The notes under the pieces: generated by a model
Told to the model about the DNA's origin: nothing
Seen by the model: only the letters and a program-made list of their open reading frames with translations
The model's database searches: none
Made by a program: the position numbers and the translations under genes
From: Verrucomicrobiota bacterium
GTDB lineage: Bacteria > Verrucomicrobiota > Kiritimatiellia > CAIQIC01 > JAGNIJ01
Direction of reading: 5' to 3'
Assembly: GCA_018823105.1 (NCBI GenBank)
Contig: JAHJJH010000073.1
Coordinates: 1 to 37,156, forward strand
DNA: 37,156 nucleotides
Shown here: positions 7,229-19,020 of the stretch, piece after piece
How the letters are laid out: every line of letters starts with the position of its first letter
How positions within the stretch are numbered: the stretch's first letter is position 1

Positions 7229-7417
7229 TTACTCGACCTTGATGCACTCGACCGGGCAATTGGCGGCCGCTTCCTTGGCGGCGTCCTCGGAGCCGGCCGG
7301 CACGCTGTCGCCCTTGGTCACGGCAATGTTGTCGTCGCCCATCGCGAAGACGTCCGGGGCGGTCGTCACGCACAGCTCGCAGCCCGTGCACAGGTCTTTA
7401 TCAATCGTCGCTTTCAT
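7229..7417 (-). CDS. Single-cluster [4Fe-4S] ferredoxin
   Basis: This 62-residue electron carrier binds one [4Fe-4S] cluster through Cys10, Cys13 and Cys16 (CTGCELC) and the remote Cys54 (NCPVEC), the arrangement of Thermotoga-type monocluster ferredoxins. Cys58 is extra. The acidic composition is typical. The ATG at 7417 follows a clear AAGGAG; the longer frame to 7465 has no such site. It is the last gene after nifJ and the flavoprotein gene on the same strand, 76 bases after the latter, so it is the likely electron acceptor of PFOR. A strong terminator follows. Confidence 0.93.
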   Translation of the reverse strand: MKATIDKDLCTGCELCVTTAPDVFAMGDDNIAVTKGDSVPAGSEDAAKEAAANCPVECIKVE

Positions 7418-7493
7418 GGTTGTTCTCCTTTTTTTGGTTGGATGCCAACAGGATACATGGATCATGGGCGCTTGGTCATTGTTTTTTTCCGAC

Positions 7494-8501
7494 TCATCCC
7501 ATCCGGTACTCGGTTTTGTACTTCTCCAGGATCTTGATGTAGTTGGCCCGCTCGAACGCGGCGGGGTCGGCCACGGACTTCTGGCTCAACACGCCCTTCA
7601 TCTGCCGGACGGATTCGTACTCGTTTTCCTCGAGCCAGTTGTCGAGGTCTTCCACCAGCGTGGTGAGGTGGCGGATGCCCTTCTTGAGCAGCGCGGCGGT
7701 GGTCATCACCACGTCCGCGCCGGCGAGCAGGTACTTGGCCACCTCGCGCACGGTATGTACGCCGGTGGTCGCGGCCAGGGAAGCTTGGAGGCGTCCATGC
7801 AGGATCGCGATCCAGCGCAGGGGCAGCCGGATATCCTCGGGTGTGCTCAAGTTCAGGGTGGAAGCCACGGTCATGTTCTCCAGGTCGAAGTCGGGCTGGT
7901 AGAACCGGTTGAACAGCACCAGCGCGTCCGCGCCGGCCTGGTCGAACTGCTGCGCCATGTGGGCCATGGAGCTGAAGAACGGACCGATCTTGAGCGCGAC
8001 GGGGATCGTGACGGCGGATTTGACCGCCTTCAGGACGTCGAGATACTGCTGCTCGACTTCGGTCCCGGTGAGCGCGGGATCGGTCGGGATGTAGTACACG
8101 TTCAACTCCACGCCCTTTGCCCCCGCTTCCTGGATTCTGCGCGCATACGAGATCCAGCCCTCGTGCGACACGCCATTGAGGCTGCCAATGATCGGGATGT
8201 CCACGGCGTCGGCGGCCTTGCGGATCAACTCGAGGTACGCGTCCGGCCCGACGTGGTAATCGCCGACGGACGGGAAGTAGGAGAGCGATTCGGCGAAGCT
8301 GTCGGCGCCCGCGGACAGCCGGTCATCCAGCACCTGGTCCTCCTGGCGCACCTGCTCCTCGAAGAGGGAGAACATGACCACGGCGGCGGCGCCGGCGTCC
8401 TCCATCTGCCGGATGGTATCCACGCTTTCGGAGACCGGGGCGGCGGAGGGAACGAGCGGGTTCTTCAGGCTCATGCCCATGTACGGGGTGCTCAAGTCCA
8501 T
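7494..8501 (-). CDS. Dihydroorotate dehydrogenase-like flavoprotein
   Basis: The 335-residue protein is an FMN-binding TIM barrel of the dihydroorotate dehydrogenase superfamily, starting MDLSTPYMGMSLKNPLVPSA like the PFOR-linked 'dihydroorotate dehydrogenase-like' group. Further landmarks are GAAAVVMFSLFEEQ, the sheet-ending IIGSLNG, GVELNVYY, VALKIGPFF, GADALVLFNRFY and the C-terminal LLAGADVVMTT phosphate-binding part. It is probably not the pyrimidine-pathway enzyme, because no pyr genes are near and family members commonly sit next to nifJ; the substrate is unknown to me. The ATG at 8501 follows AAAGGAAG and lies 32 bases after the nifJ stop, so they are co-transcribed. The frame stays open further upstream inside nifJ, but that part is shadow. 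Confidence 0.88.
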   Translation of the reverse strand: MDLSTPYMGMSLKNPLVPSAAPVSESVDTIRQMEDAGAAAVVMFSLFEEQVRQEDQVLDDRLSAGADSFAESLSYFPSVGDYHVGPDAYLELIRKAADAVDIPIIGSLNGVSHEGWISYARRIQEAGAKGVELNVYYIPTDPALTGTEVEQQYLDVLKAVKSAVTIPVALKIGPFFSSMAHMAQQFDQAGADALVLFNRFYQPDFDLENMTVASTLNLSTPEDIRLPLRWIAILHGRLQASLAATTGVHTVREVAKYLLAGADVVMTTAALLKKGIRHLTTLVEDLDNWLEENEYESVRQMKGVLSQKSVADPAAFERANYIKILEKYKTEYRMG

Positions 8502-8533
8502 GGCGGCTTCCTTTCGTTTCCGGTGAATCTTTC

Positions 8534-12103
<3,570 letters not shown>

Positions 12104-12326
12104 CTCCGGCGCTCTCCGTTTCCTGGCTGTGTGTGTGAAAGTCTTCGGAATTGAAGATTTCAGGACAAAAAAACGGTCTACGACTAGCATACACGCCCCG
12201 CCCGCGCAAGAACCGTCTTGGGTTTTTTCGAGCCTGCGCCCGCCCGGCCATCAGGCCGCGGGACGGGAAAATGCGAATTGAATGCCCGGTGCGGTTTATG
12301 GTGTCATGTCTCTGCGGGGGAATGAT

Positions 12327-12881
12327 ATGAAAGCGAGCGTAATTCTTCTTTTCGTTCTGAGTTTTATTGCGTGTTCAGGGCTTTGTTCCGCGAGCGGCGG
12401 ACTGGATCAGGTCGTTTTACTCGACGTGCAGGGATTGTGGGGTGGGGCCGACCTCTGGATTTCATCGGATAGCCGGGCGGTCTGCCGCTTCGTCGCGCGT
12501 CCCGCGGAAGGCGAGGCCGGCCTGCAGGAGAGCCGTTATGCCTTCGAGTTGTCGGAAGACCAGAGGGCGAGGCTGGACGATCTGGTTCAGCGCCATGATT
12601 TCTTTTCCATACGCACGGAGAGCCGGATGGGCATGCCGGATGAAGCGCGCCCCTGCATCTATCTCCATGCCGTGGACAAGGCGCATGCCGTGGGCAAATG
12701 GATCGGCGACCGGCACAAGGATTTTGATCCCTTGTATGATCACCTCAGGCAAATCGCCGAGTCGGGACGGTCGGGCGTCCCGTTTCACAAAGGCCTTTAT
12801 GAACCCGCCTGGCATCCGGAGGGATTCCCGGAGAATAAAACCATCCGGGACATGACCGCGCCCGCCCCGGCCCGCCCTTGA
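12327..12881 (+). CDS. Exported protein of unknown function
   Basis: The 184-residue product begins with a signal peptide (MKASVILLFVLSFIACSG). Cys16 could be a lipid attachment site, though FIAC is a weak lipobox, and cleavage after CSA is the alternative. The mature part has a beta-rich first half, then FELSEDQRARLDDLVQRHDF (a helix ending in DFF), then a strand-rich part and a second helix (FDPLYDHLRQIAES). That pattern loosely resembles emfourin-type small domains, a guess from shape only. The ATG at 12327 follows GGGGG at a good distance. It is 33 bases upstream of dusB on the same strand, so they are probably co-transcribed. The 223 bases before it, up to the nifJ start, hold both promoters but show no clear boxes to me. 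Confidence 0.6.
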   Translation: MKASVILLFVLSFIACSGLCSASGGLDQVVLLDVQGLWGGADLWISSDSRAVCRFVARPAEGEAGLQESRYAFELSEDQRARLDDLVQRHDFFSIRTESRMGMPDEARPCIYLHAVDKAHAVGKWIGDRHKDFDPLYDHLRQIAESGRSGVPFHKGLYEPAWHPEGFPENKTIRDMTAPAPARP

Positions 12882-12914
12882 ACGTTGCTGTCTTCGCGCG
12901 TAAAGACTGAAAAA

Positions 12915-13931
12915 ATGACTCGGACGAAGACGGCCTCCAAAAACGGCTGGATCCTGGGCGGCCTGGCTCTTTCGACGCGTGTCGTCCTGGCGCCCATGGC
13001 GGGGTATACCGACCTGCCGTTCCGCCGCCTGGTAAGGTCCTTTGGGGGGGTGGGGCTGGCCTTCAGCGAGATGGTAAACCCGGACAGCATACTACGCGGC
13101 CGCAGCCGCAAGAGCGCCGCGCTGGTAGCCACCGCACCGGATGACCGGCCGTTGGGCTGGCAGATTTACGGCACCCATCCGGACCTTCTCGCCGAGGCCG
13201 CGCAATGGTTCGAAGCGCGCGGGGCGGAATTGATCGATGTGAACATGGGCTGCCCGCAAAAGAAGATTTGCAGCCGGGGCGGCGGCGCGGCGCTGATGAA
13301 AAAGCCGGATTTGGCCGTGGCGCTGGCGCGCCGCGTGGTGGAGTCGGTGAAAATCCCGGTGACGGTCAAGCTCCGGCTCGGCTGGGACGCGCCGGATGTG
13401 GCCGTTGAATTGGCCCGCGGGTTAGAGGGCGCCGGCGCCGCGGCGTTGACGGTGCACGGACGCACCCGCGCGCAGCGTTTTGCGGGAGAAGTGGACCTCG
13501 ACGGCATCCGGCAGGTGGTTGAGGCCGTGCGCATCCCGGTGATCGCCAACGGCGACGTGTTCACCCTGGCCGCCGCGCGCGAGATGTTTCGGAGCACCGG
13601 CTGCGCGGCGATTATGATCGGGCGCCATGCCTTTTCCGAGCCGTGGTTCCTGCGCGACGTCGAGCGCGACCTTGTCGGCGAACCCCCGCTGCCGCCCCCG
13701 ACGTTCGCGGAGCGCCTGGTGATGATGCGCCGATTGTATGCCGACCACCTGGCCCTTTACGGAGAGCGGTTCGGCGTCGCGCTGTTCCGCCGGTGGATTC
13801 CGCGTTTCGTCAAGGGCATGGGCGCGCCGCGCCCGCTGATGATTGCCTTTCTCCAGGCCGCCACCCCCGCCGAGTGGGAGGCGCACATGGGCGAACTGGA
13901 GCGCTGGACGGAGACCGTCGTTCGGGCCTGA
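12915..13931 (+). CDS. dusB: tRNA-dihydrouridine synthase (DusB type)
   Basis: This FMN enzyme reduces uridines in the tRNA D-loop to dihydrouridine using NADPH. The 338-residue protein shows the family landmarks: APMAGYTDLPFRRL near the N-terminus, the active-site NMGCPQKK with its catalytic Cys, KLRLGW, HGRTRAQ, ANGDVFT and IGRHAFSEPW (FMN phosphate binding), and the C-terminal helical domain with RWIPRFVKGM. Several Dus paralogues exist in bacteria; the GCPQKK form fits DusB best. The ATG at 12915 is the first in-frame ATG, behind only a weak AAAGACTGAAAAA; an upstream TTG at 12885 is possible but less likely. Confidence 0.92.
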   Translation: MTRTKTASKNGWILGGLALSTRVVLAPMAGYTDLPFRRLVRSFGGVGLAFSEMVNPDSILRGRSRKSAALVATAPDDRPLGWQIYGTHPDLLAEAAQWFEARGAELIDVNMGCPQKKICSRGGGAALMKKPDLAVALARRVVESVKIPVTVKLRLGWDAPDVAVELARGLEGAGAAALTVHGRTRAQRFAGEVDLDGIRQVVEAVRIPVIANGDVFTLAAAREMFRSTGCAAIMIGRHAFSEPWFLRDVERDLVGEPPLPPPTFAERLVMMRRLYADHLALYGERFGVALFRRWIPRFVKGMGAPRPLMIAFLQAATPAEWEAHMGELERWTETVVRA

Positions 13932-14027
13932 TTCCGGCGATCCTGGAGCAAGGCCTCCTACAAAATGTGGCCCATGAGGCATTTTTCCTGTGAACGCCGA
14001 CAGCTTCCCGGGGTATGGAAAAAAAGT

Positions 14028-15584
14028 ATGAATGGGAGGCGAGCGTTTCTGTCCTGCTGGTTGGCCACCGCGGCCTGCGCCGGGGGGGCGTGGCCGTTTG
14101 CCCCGCCGGCTCCCGGTCTGCCGTACGCGGCGGATCACGTGATCGTCCGATTTAAGACGAACCAGGTGGCGGGCCGGCTCGGGCGAGTGCTTGACGTGTC
14201 CCCGCGCGCCGCCGAAGTCGCCCTCGGGCTTCCCGCCGGTGCCGCGCTGACCGACACGGGATTCGGCCGGTGGCGGCGCGGGGCCAGTCGCGCTGCCGAC
14301 AGGAAGGCGATTAACTTGGATCGGCATGTATATGTCAGCATCCCGCGCGGCATGTCCGTCGATGCGCTTGTTGAAACGCTGCAGACCAACCCCGCGGTCG
14401 AGTATGCAGAGCCGGATCACATCGGGTCCGGCGGGGCCACGGTGCCGGATGATCCTTCCTTCACTTCCCAGTGGCATCACCTGAACACGGTTTACACCAA
14501 CAACCCGTTACCCGCGGACATCCGGTCCACTCTGGCTTGGGATATCACGCAAGGTTCTACCAGTGTGGTTGTTGCAATCCTCGACACCGGCCTGGCGACG
14601 AACCTGTCCGAGTTCGCGGGCCGACACGTGAACGGCTACGATTTCGCGAACGGCGACGCTAATCCCGTCGACGACCACAACCACGGCACCATGGTGGCCA
14701 GTGTCCTGGGCGCCAATGCGAACAACGGCACCCTGGTGGCCGGCGTAGACTGGAACTGCCGGATCATGCCGGTGAAGGTCCTGAACAGCGCCAACAACGG
14801 ATTGTACTCCTGGTGGGCGGACGGCATTGACTGGGCGGTGGCGAACGGGGCGAAGGTGATCAACCTCTCGGCCGGAGGTTTTGACAGTGACATCACGTTA
14901 AGCAACGCCATCATGGATGCGATCGCGCAGGGTGTGATCTTCGTCACGATCACACACAATGATTACAGCAGTTCGATCCGGTTTCCCGGCCGGATGAACG
15001 CGTGCATTACCGTTGGCGCGACGAACACAAATGACACACGCGCCTCGTTCAGCAACTACGGCTCGGCCATCGACCTTGTGGCGCCAGGGAATAACATACC
15101 CCTGGTGTCCAAGGCGGGACTGATTAGTAATAACTGGTGGGGCACGTCGTTTTCCGCCCCCCAGGTGGCCGGGGTGGCCGCGCTGCTCTGCGGTTTCTAT
15201 CCGGAGTTGACCCAGGCGCAGGCCTGCGCGCTGCTGACGGCGGGAGCGGACGACCAGGTAGGCAACGCCCAGGACACGCCGGGCTTTGATAATTATTATG
15301 GGTGGGGACGCCTCAACGCCTACAACACGCTGGTCCTGGCGCGGACCAGTGTCCAGCCCGCGGGCTGGGACATGAATCTGGTCCCCCAATTATCTTGGCA
15401 GAGCCCACTCAACGCCAGCAACCGGACGCCCTTCGCCGTGGAACGCAGCCCATCCGCCACGGGCCAGTTCGCGGCTGTTTCCGTGTCCACGCAGTTCTTT
15501 TACACGGCCTCACAAACCCTGTGGCAGGCCGACGATTCCCTGTCGGACAGCGATTGCTTCCGCGTGCGGATAACCAACCACTGA
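14028..15584 (+). CDS. Secreted subtilisin-type serine protease (S8)
   Basis: The 518-residue precursor has a signal peptide (MNGRRAFLSCWLATAACAGG), then a propeptide-like domain (about residues 35-125, from HVIVRFKTNQ to VEYAEPDH) typical of inhibitor I9-type prodomains. The catalytic domain has Asp186 (AILDTG), His219 (HNHGTMVAS) and Ser374 (GTSFSAPQVAG). The oxyanion Asn appears to be kept in ITHND, where most relatives read AAGN, so the preceding Gly is His. About 70 C-terminal residues form a small beta-type domain (VERSPSATGQFA) instead of an anchoring signal. The ATG at 14028 is chosen because the signal peptide starts there; an upstream frame to 13965 has no signal. The likely role is extracellular or periplasmic protein degradation. 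Confidence 0.9.
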   Translation: MNGRRAFLSCWLATAACAGGAWPFAPPAPGLPYAADHVIVRFKTNQVAGRLGRVLDVSPRAAEVALGLPAGAALTDTGFGRWRRGASRAADRKAINLDRHVYVSIPRGMSVDALVETLQTNPAVEYAEPDHIGSGGATVPDDPSFTSQWHHLNTVYTNNPLPADIRSTLAWDITQGSTSVVVAILDTGLATNLSEFAGRHVNGYDFANGDANPVDDHNHGTMVASVLGANANNGTLVAGVDWNCRIMPVKVLNSANNGLYSWWADGIDWAVANGAKVINLSAGGFDSDITLSNAIMDAIAQGVIFVTITHNDYSSSIRFPGRMNACITVGATNTNDTRASFSNYGSAIDLVAPGNNIPLVSKAGLISNNWWGTSFSAPQVAGVAALLCGFYPELTQAQACALLTAGADDQVGNAQDTPGFDNYYGWGRLNAYNTLVLARTSVQPAGWDMNLVPQLSWQSPLNASNRTPFAVERSPSATGQFAAVSVSTQFFYTASQTLWQADDSLSDSDCFRVRITNH

Positions 15585-15670
15585 CACCTCGCCGCGAAGA
15601 TCATCCGCCCCCTGTCGTCTCTCCCTTTTGGTGATAGAGGGGGATAGGAGATCTGGGGTCTGAGGGATTT

Positions 15671-15729
15671 TGTAGGGCCGCCGCTTGCGGCGCGCCGAGT
15701 TCTCGGCCCTGCGCAAGCGCAGGCCCTAC
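15671..15729. repeat. GTAGGGC cloverleaf repeat, copy A
   Basis: GTAGGGCC (15672-15679) pairs with GGCCCTAC (15722-15729). Between them lie three small hairpins: CCGC-tt-GCGG, GCCGAG-tt-CTCGGC and TGCGC-aa-GCGCA. The first 26 bases are identical to those of copy B at 30438. It sits between the protease and the rpmH promoter. The rest of 15585-15770 shows no gene. Confidence 0.8.
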
Positions 15730-15774
15730 GCTGTTCGCAATAGATGCCGGGTCCCCCGCGCAGTTCATTCCCGG

Positions 15775-15802
15775 TTGACTTGGCGGCGAAAGCTGCTACA
15801 AG
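15775..15802 (+). promoter_or_regulatory. Sigma70-like promoter of the rpmH cluster
   Basis: TTGACT (15775-15780, five of six matches) and TACAAG (15797-15802, four of six) are 16 bases apart. The transcript would begin near 15809, about 30 bases before rpmH. I saw no DnaA boxes here although rpmH often neighbours oriC. Confidence 0.6.
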
Positions 15803-15839
15803 GGCAGGGTCGCAGCGAAAATCATACGGAAATACGGTC

Positions 15840-15974
15840 ATGAAACGAACCTATCAGCCTTCCCGGGCCAAGCGGAAACGGACGCACGGATTTCGAAGCC
15901 GGATGGCCACGAAGAACGGCCGCAACATACTGGCCCGCCGTCGCCAAGCCGGCCGGAAACGGCTTGCCGTCTGA
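15840..15974 (+). CDS. rpmH: 50S ribosomal protein bL34
   Basis: The 44-residue, strongly basic protein begins [18 protein letters not shown] and ends in [15 protein letters not shown], the full bL34 pattern (KRTYQPS, HGFR.RM.T..G) at the normal length. It binds 23S rRNA in the large subunit. It opens the conserved cluster rpmH-rnpA-yidD-yidC-khpB, and rnpA starts 28 bases downstream. The ribosome site is weak (ACGGTC). Confidence 0.98.
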   Translation: MKRTYQPSRAKRKRTHGFRSRMATKNGRNILARRRQAGRKRLAV

Positions 15975-16002
15975 TCCCGCCCGCCGGATGGCTGGGGGAA
16001 AC

Positions 16003-16413
16003 ATGACCAATGCCGCGGGCAGTCGGCGGACTCCCGGCCCGGATCAGCGTCTGGGCCGGCCACGGCGGCTGATCCGTTCGGCGCTGTTCCGGGAGGCCTA
16101 TGACCAGGGGCGCCGTCACTTCGGTCGTTTCATGGTCCTGTGGCTGCGCTCGGGTGAGGGCGCCTCGTTGCGGTTGGGCGTGGTGACCGGGCGGAAGGTC
16201 GGCGAGGCCGTGGAGCGCACGCGGGCCCGGCGGCGATTGAGAGAGGTTTTCCGCCGCCACCGGCATTTGTTCGAGGGCGCTTGGGACGTGGTCCTGGTCG
16301 GGCGCCGGGCGGTTGTGGACGCCTCGTGGGCGGACCTGTCGGCGGAGTTGCTGACGCTGGCCCGCCGGGCCGGCCTGCTGCGCGGCGATGCGCCGGCGAA
16401 AGAAAAATCATGA
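16003..16413 (+). CDS. rnpA: Ribonuclease P protein component
   Basis: The 136-residue basic protein is the RNase P cofactor that helps the catalytic RNA mature tRNA 5' ends. The signature is [20 protein letters not shown] followed by LREVFRRH (the RNR-like motif, here [10 protein letters not shown]), then the DVVLVGRR strand and a C-terminal helix. The ATG at 16003 follows GGGGGAAAC. The upstream in-frame part to 15964 overlaps rpmH and is dropped. Its stop overlaps the yidD start (ATGA), so the two are translationally coupled. Confidence 0.94.
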   Translation: MTNAAGSRRTPGPDQRLGRPRRLIRSALFREAYDQGRRHFGRFMVLWLRSGEGASLRLGVVTGRKVGEAVERTRARRRLREVFRRHRHLFEGAWDVVLVGRRAVVDASWADLSAELLTLARRAGLLRGDAPAKEKS

Positions 16414-16658
16414 AGTATGTCCTGATCGCATTGATTCGGTTGTACCGGACGACGATTTCACCCTGGGTGGGCCCCTGCTGCCGGTTCGAGCCGTCCTGCT
16501 CCGCCTACTGGATTGACGCGCTCCGGGAGCATGGCTTGTGGCGCGGCGTCGGGCTGGGTATCCGCCGCCTGCTGAAATGTCATCCGTTCCATACCGGCGG
16601 GTTCGATCCGGTCCCGGTGCGCGGCGCGTGGCGGCGCTCCGGAGTTGAGGGCTCATGA
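16410..16658 (+). CDS. yidD: Membrane protein insertion efficiency factor YidD
   Basis: The 82-residue protein has the family core: an amphipathic start ([18 protein letters not shown]), then [19 protein letters not shown] and a C-terminal [14 protein letters not shown]. It is thought to act at the inner membrane near YidC. It overlaps rnpA by four bases upstream and yidC by four bases downstream, so the three are translationally coupled. Confidence 0.96.
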   Translation: MKYVLIALIRLYRTTISPWVGPCCRFEPSCSAYWIDALREHGLWRGVGLGIRRLLKCHPFHTGGFDPVPVRGAWRRSGVEGS

Positions 16659-18451
16659 AAAGAAACGACATCCTGATTCTCGTGGCGCTCTTCGCGCTCT
16701 GGTTGGCCTGGCCGATGATCGACCGGGAAATCATCAAGAAGCATTTCTACTCTTCCCCGTCGCCCGCGCCGGCGGAGACCGTTGTTGAGCCGGAGCGCCC
16801 CGCGGCCGAGCCGCCTTCGCTGGCTCCGGCGGAAAACGCGGAGCCCGCGGCGCCGGGTCCCGTGGCCGAACCCGCGGCGGAACCCGTGCCGGAGACCGTC
16901 GCGACCGAGCCGCTGCGGCCGGAAACCACCGCCGTGTTGGAGGATGAGCGGGTGCGGCTCGTCGTTTCCTCGCGCGGGGCGGGGCTGGCGTCCGCCGAAC
17001 TCAAGCAGTATCCGCTGACCGCGGCCCCGGACAGTGCGCCGGTGGTACTGGATTTTTCCGCGCGCCGGGCGCTGGCGTACACGGACCTGGCGGGCCTGAC
17101 CGAGGCCGGGGATTTTGACCTGGTGTCGTCGAGCAACAACGAGGTGGTTCTGGAACGCACGACGCCGGCGGGCCTGCAACTCCGGCGGACCCTCCAGCTC
17201 GAGGCCGGCTATGTACTGAAAGTCACCGACCGGTTTGCCAACCACGGCACGCAGGCCGTTGTTCTGCCCCTGCACTACCTGCAAACGGGCGCAATGCCCG
17301 GCCTGCCGGGCGAAGCGACCACCCGGGGCCTGATGAACCACGGCGTGGATACCCTGTCCCCCGGCGGTGAGGGCGTGAAGCATTGGGGCAACAAGCTGGC
17401 GCGCTGGTTCGATGAAGTGAAGAAGGAGAAGGGGCTGTCCAAGACGCCCGTGCAGATCGAGTGGCCGTTGGACACCCCCATGGAGTGGGTGGCGGCGAAG
17501 AACAAGTATTTCGCGCAGATCCTGACGCCGGAGGGCGGCGCGGAGAAGGCCGTGGTCCTGGTCCGCCGGGTGGTGTCGGAGGCGGAGCAGCAGAAAACGG
17601 GCGCCCGGATTCCCCCGCTGGCCATCGAGAGCGTGTCCGTGGCCGTGCAATTCGTCGACTTTACCCTGGGGCCGGGCGATGCTTTCACGCGGGCGATGCA
17701 GTATTACATCGGCCCCAAGAAGTACGACGAGTTGAGCCGCCACGGGCAGCACCTGGTGGACGTGATGGAGTTCGGCTTCTGGGCCCCGATCGGCAAGCTG
17801 CTGCTGAAAGTGATGAACGGCATCCATCGCTTCCTGTGGCCGCACAGCTATGGCCTCGCAATCATCCTGCTGACGGTCCTCATCCGCGTCGTGTTCTGGC
17901 CGATCACGCACAAGAGCACGGAGAGCATGCGGAAGATGCAGGAGATCCAGCCGCTGGTCGCGGCCGTGCGCAAGCAGTACAAGGACAACGCGCAGAAGCA
18001 GCAGCAGGAAATCATGGCGCTCTACAAGGAGCACAAGGTCAACCCGTTGGGCGGATGCCTGCCGATGCTCATCCAGATCCCTGTGTTCATCGCGCTGTTT
18101 GTGGTTCTGCGCAGCGCCATCGAGCTGCGGTTCGCCAGTTTCCTGTGGATCCGGGATTTGAGCCAGCCGGAGAACCTGCTGGCGGGGATGCTGCCGTTCG
18201 GGCTGTCACTGAACCTGCTGCCGATCCTCATGGCGGCGACCATGGCCTGGCAGCAAAGGCTCACGCCCTCCGGCGGCGACCCGAACCAGCAGAAGATGAT
18301 GATGTTCATGCCGATCATGATGCTGGTCCTGTTCTACAATTTCGCCTCCGGCCTTTCGCTGTATTGGACCACCAACCAGTGTCTGATGATCGCGCAGCAA
18401 CTGGTGGCACAGCGTCGCAAGAAAGCGGCGGCCGCCGCGGTGGCCCGGTAA
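16655..18451 (+). CDS. yidC: Membrane protein insertase YidC
   Basis: YidC inserts and folds inner-membrane proteins, alone or with SecYEG. The 598-residue product has the Gram-negative layout: an N-terminal membrane helix ([16 protein letters not shown]), an Ala/Pro/Glu-rich linker (about residues 30-85), a large periplasmic beta domain (about 90-360) and the conserved C-terminal five-helix part. In that part [17 protein letters not shown] carries the groove Arg, [19 protein letters not shown] follows, and [11 protein letters not shown]-type helices (here [15 protein letters not shown]) close it. The basic C-terminal tail ([12 protein letters not shown]) can touch the ribosome. The start overlaps the yidD stop (ATGA). 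Confidence 0.97.
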   Translation: MKRNDILILVALFALWLAWPMIDREIIKKHFYSSPSPAPAETVVEPERPAAEPPSLAPAENAEPAAPGPVAEPAAEPVPETVATEPLRPETTAVLEDERVRLVVSSRGAGLASAELKQYPLTAAPDSAPVVLDFSARRALAYTDLAGLTEAGDFDLVSSSNNEVVLERTTPAGLQLRRTLQLEAGYVLKVTDRFANHGTQAVVLPLHYLQTGAMPGLPGEATTRGLMNHGVDTLSPGGEGVKHWGNKLARWFDEVKKEKGLSKTPVQIEWPLDTPMEWVAAKNKYFAQILTPEGGAEKAVVLVRRVVSEAEQQKTGARIPPLAIESVSVAVQFVDFTLGPGDAFTRAMQYYIGPKKYDELSRHGQHLVDVMEFGFWAPIGKLLLKVMNGIHRFLWPHSYGLAIILLTVLIRVVFWPITHKSTESMRKMQEIQPLVAAVRKQYKDNAQKQQQEIMALYKEHKVNPLGGCLPMLIQIPVFIALFVVLRSAIELRFASFLWIRDLSQPENLLAGMLPFGLSLNLLPILMAATMAWQQRLTPSGGDPNQQKMMMFMPIMMLVLFYNFASGLSLYWTTNQCLMIAQQLVAQRRKKAAAAAVAR

Positions 18452-18486
18452 GGCCGGGCGGGGGCGCCAAGGGGAGGGGAGTCGTC

Positions 18487-19020
18487 ATGAATGACCAGGA
18501 CACGCGCACGCAAACACGGGAGGCCGCCCGGGGCGTGCTGCAGGAACTGCTCCGATTAATGGGGTTCGAGGGCCGGGTCGAGGCCTCGGATCAGGGGGAA
18601 CAGGAGGTCCTCCTGCGGCTTGAATGCCCGGACGCCGCCCCCCTGATCGGGCGCAAGGGGCAGGTGCTGGATGCCTTGCAGTTCGTGCTCGGCCGCATGC
18701 TGTTCCGCCAGGGCGGCCGGGACCTGCATTTTGTCGTGGACGTCGGGGGCTATCGCGATCGCCGCAAGGAGCAAGTGCTTCGCGATGCGACGGCGGCGAT
18801 CGAGGAGGTCAAGCGGACGAACCAGGCCATCAAGCTGCCCGGCATGTCGGCGGGCGAACGAAGGCTGGTCCACCACCTCGTGGCGGAACATCCCGGGTTG
18901 GAGACCTTCTCGGAGCCCACGGAGGAGGACGGCCGCAAGCGCGTGGTCATCAACCCCGTCGGGCAGCCCGGGCCGGCAGGGAGTGCGCCAGTTCTGGAAG
19001 GCGGGGGTGAAACCCCTTAG
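18487..19020 (+). CDS. khpB: RNA-binding protein KhpB/Jag (KH and R3H domains)
   Basis: The 177-residue protein has a KH domain with the loop PLIGRKGQVLDALQFVLGRM (about residues 57-76) and an R3H domain (MSAGERRLVHHLVAEHPG, about 119-136, ending in GRKRVVI). It lacks the N-terminal Jag_N domain found in many Firmicutes proteins. The ATG at 18487 follows AAGGGGAGGGGAG. It is the last gene of the rpmH cluster, its usual place. Its TAG stop overlaps the stop of the convergent methyltransferase gene. The KhpA/KhpB family binds RNAs and influences cell envelope growth (established in Gram-positives; inferred here). Confidence 0.94.
   Translation: MNDQDTRTQTREAARGVLQELLRLMGFEGRVEASDQGEQEVLLRLECPDAAPLIGRKGQVLDALQFVLGRMLFRQGGRDLHFVVDVGGYRDRRKEQVLRDATAAIEEVKRTNQAIKLPGMSAGERRLVHHLVAEHPGLETFSEPTEEDGRKRVVINPVGQPGPAGSAPVLEGGGETP

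Noticed and set aside
13940-13975. GGAG...CTCCTACAAAA element after dusB, like a repeat fragment
   Set aside because: The reverse complement begins TTTTGTAGGAGG, reminiscent of the GTAGGGC family, but the ends and inner stems do not match well enough to call a copy.
17461-19020. 519-codon frame with khpB at its end
   Set aside because: Only the last 177 codons from the ATG at 18487 match a family. The earlier part is yidC in another frame.
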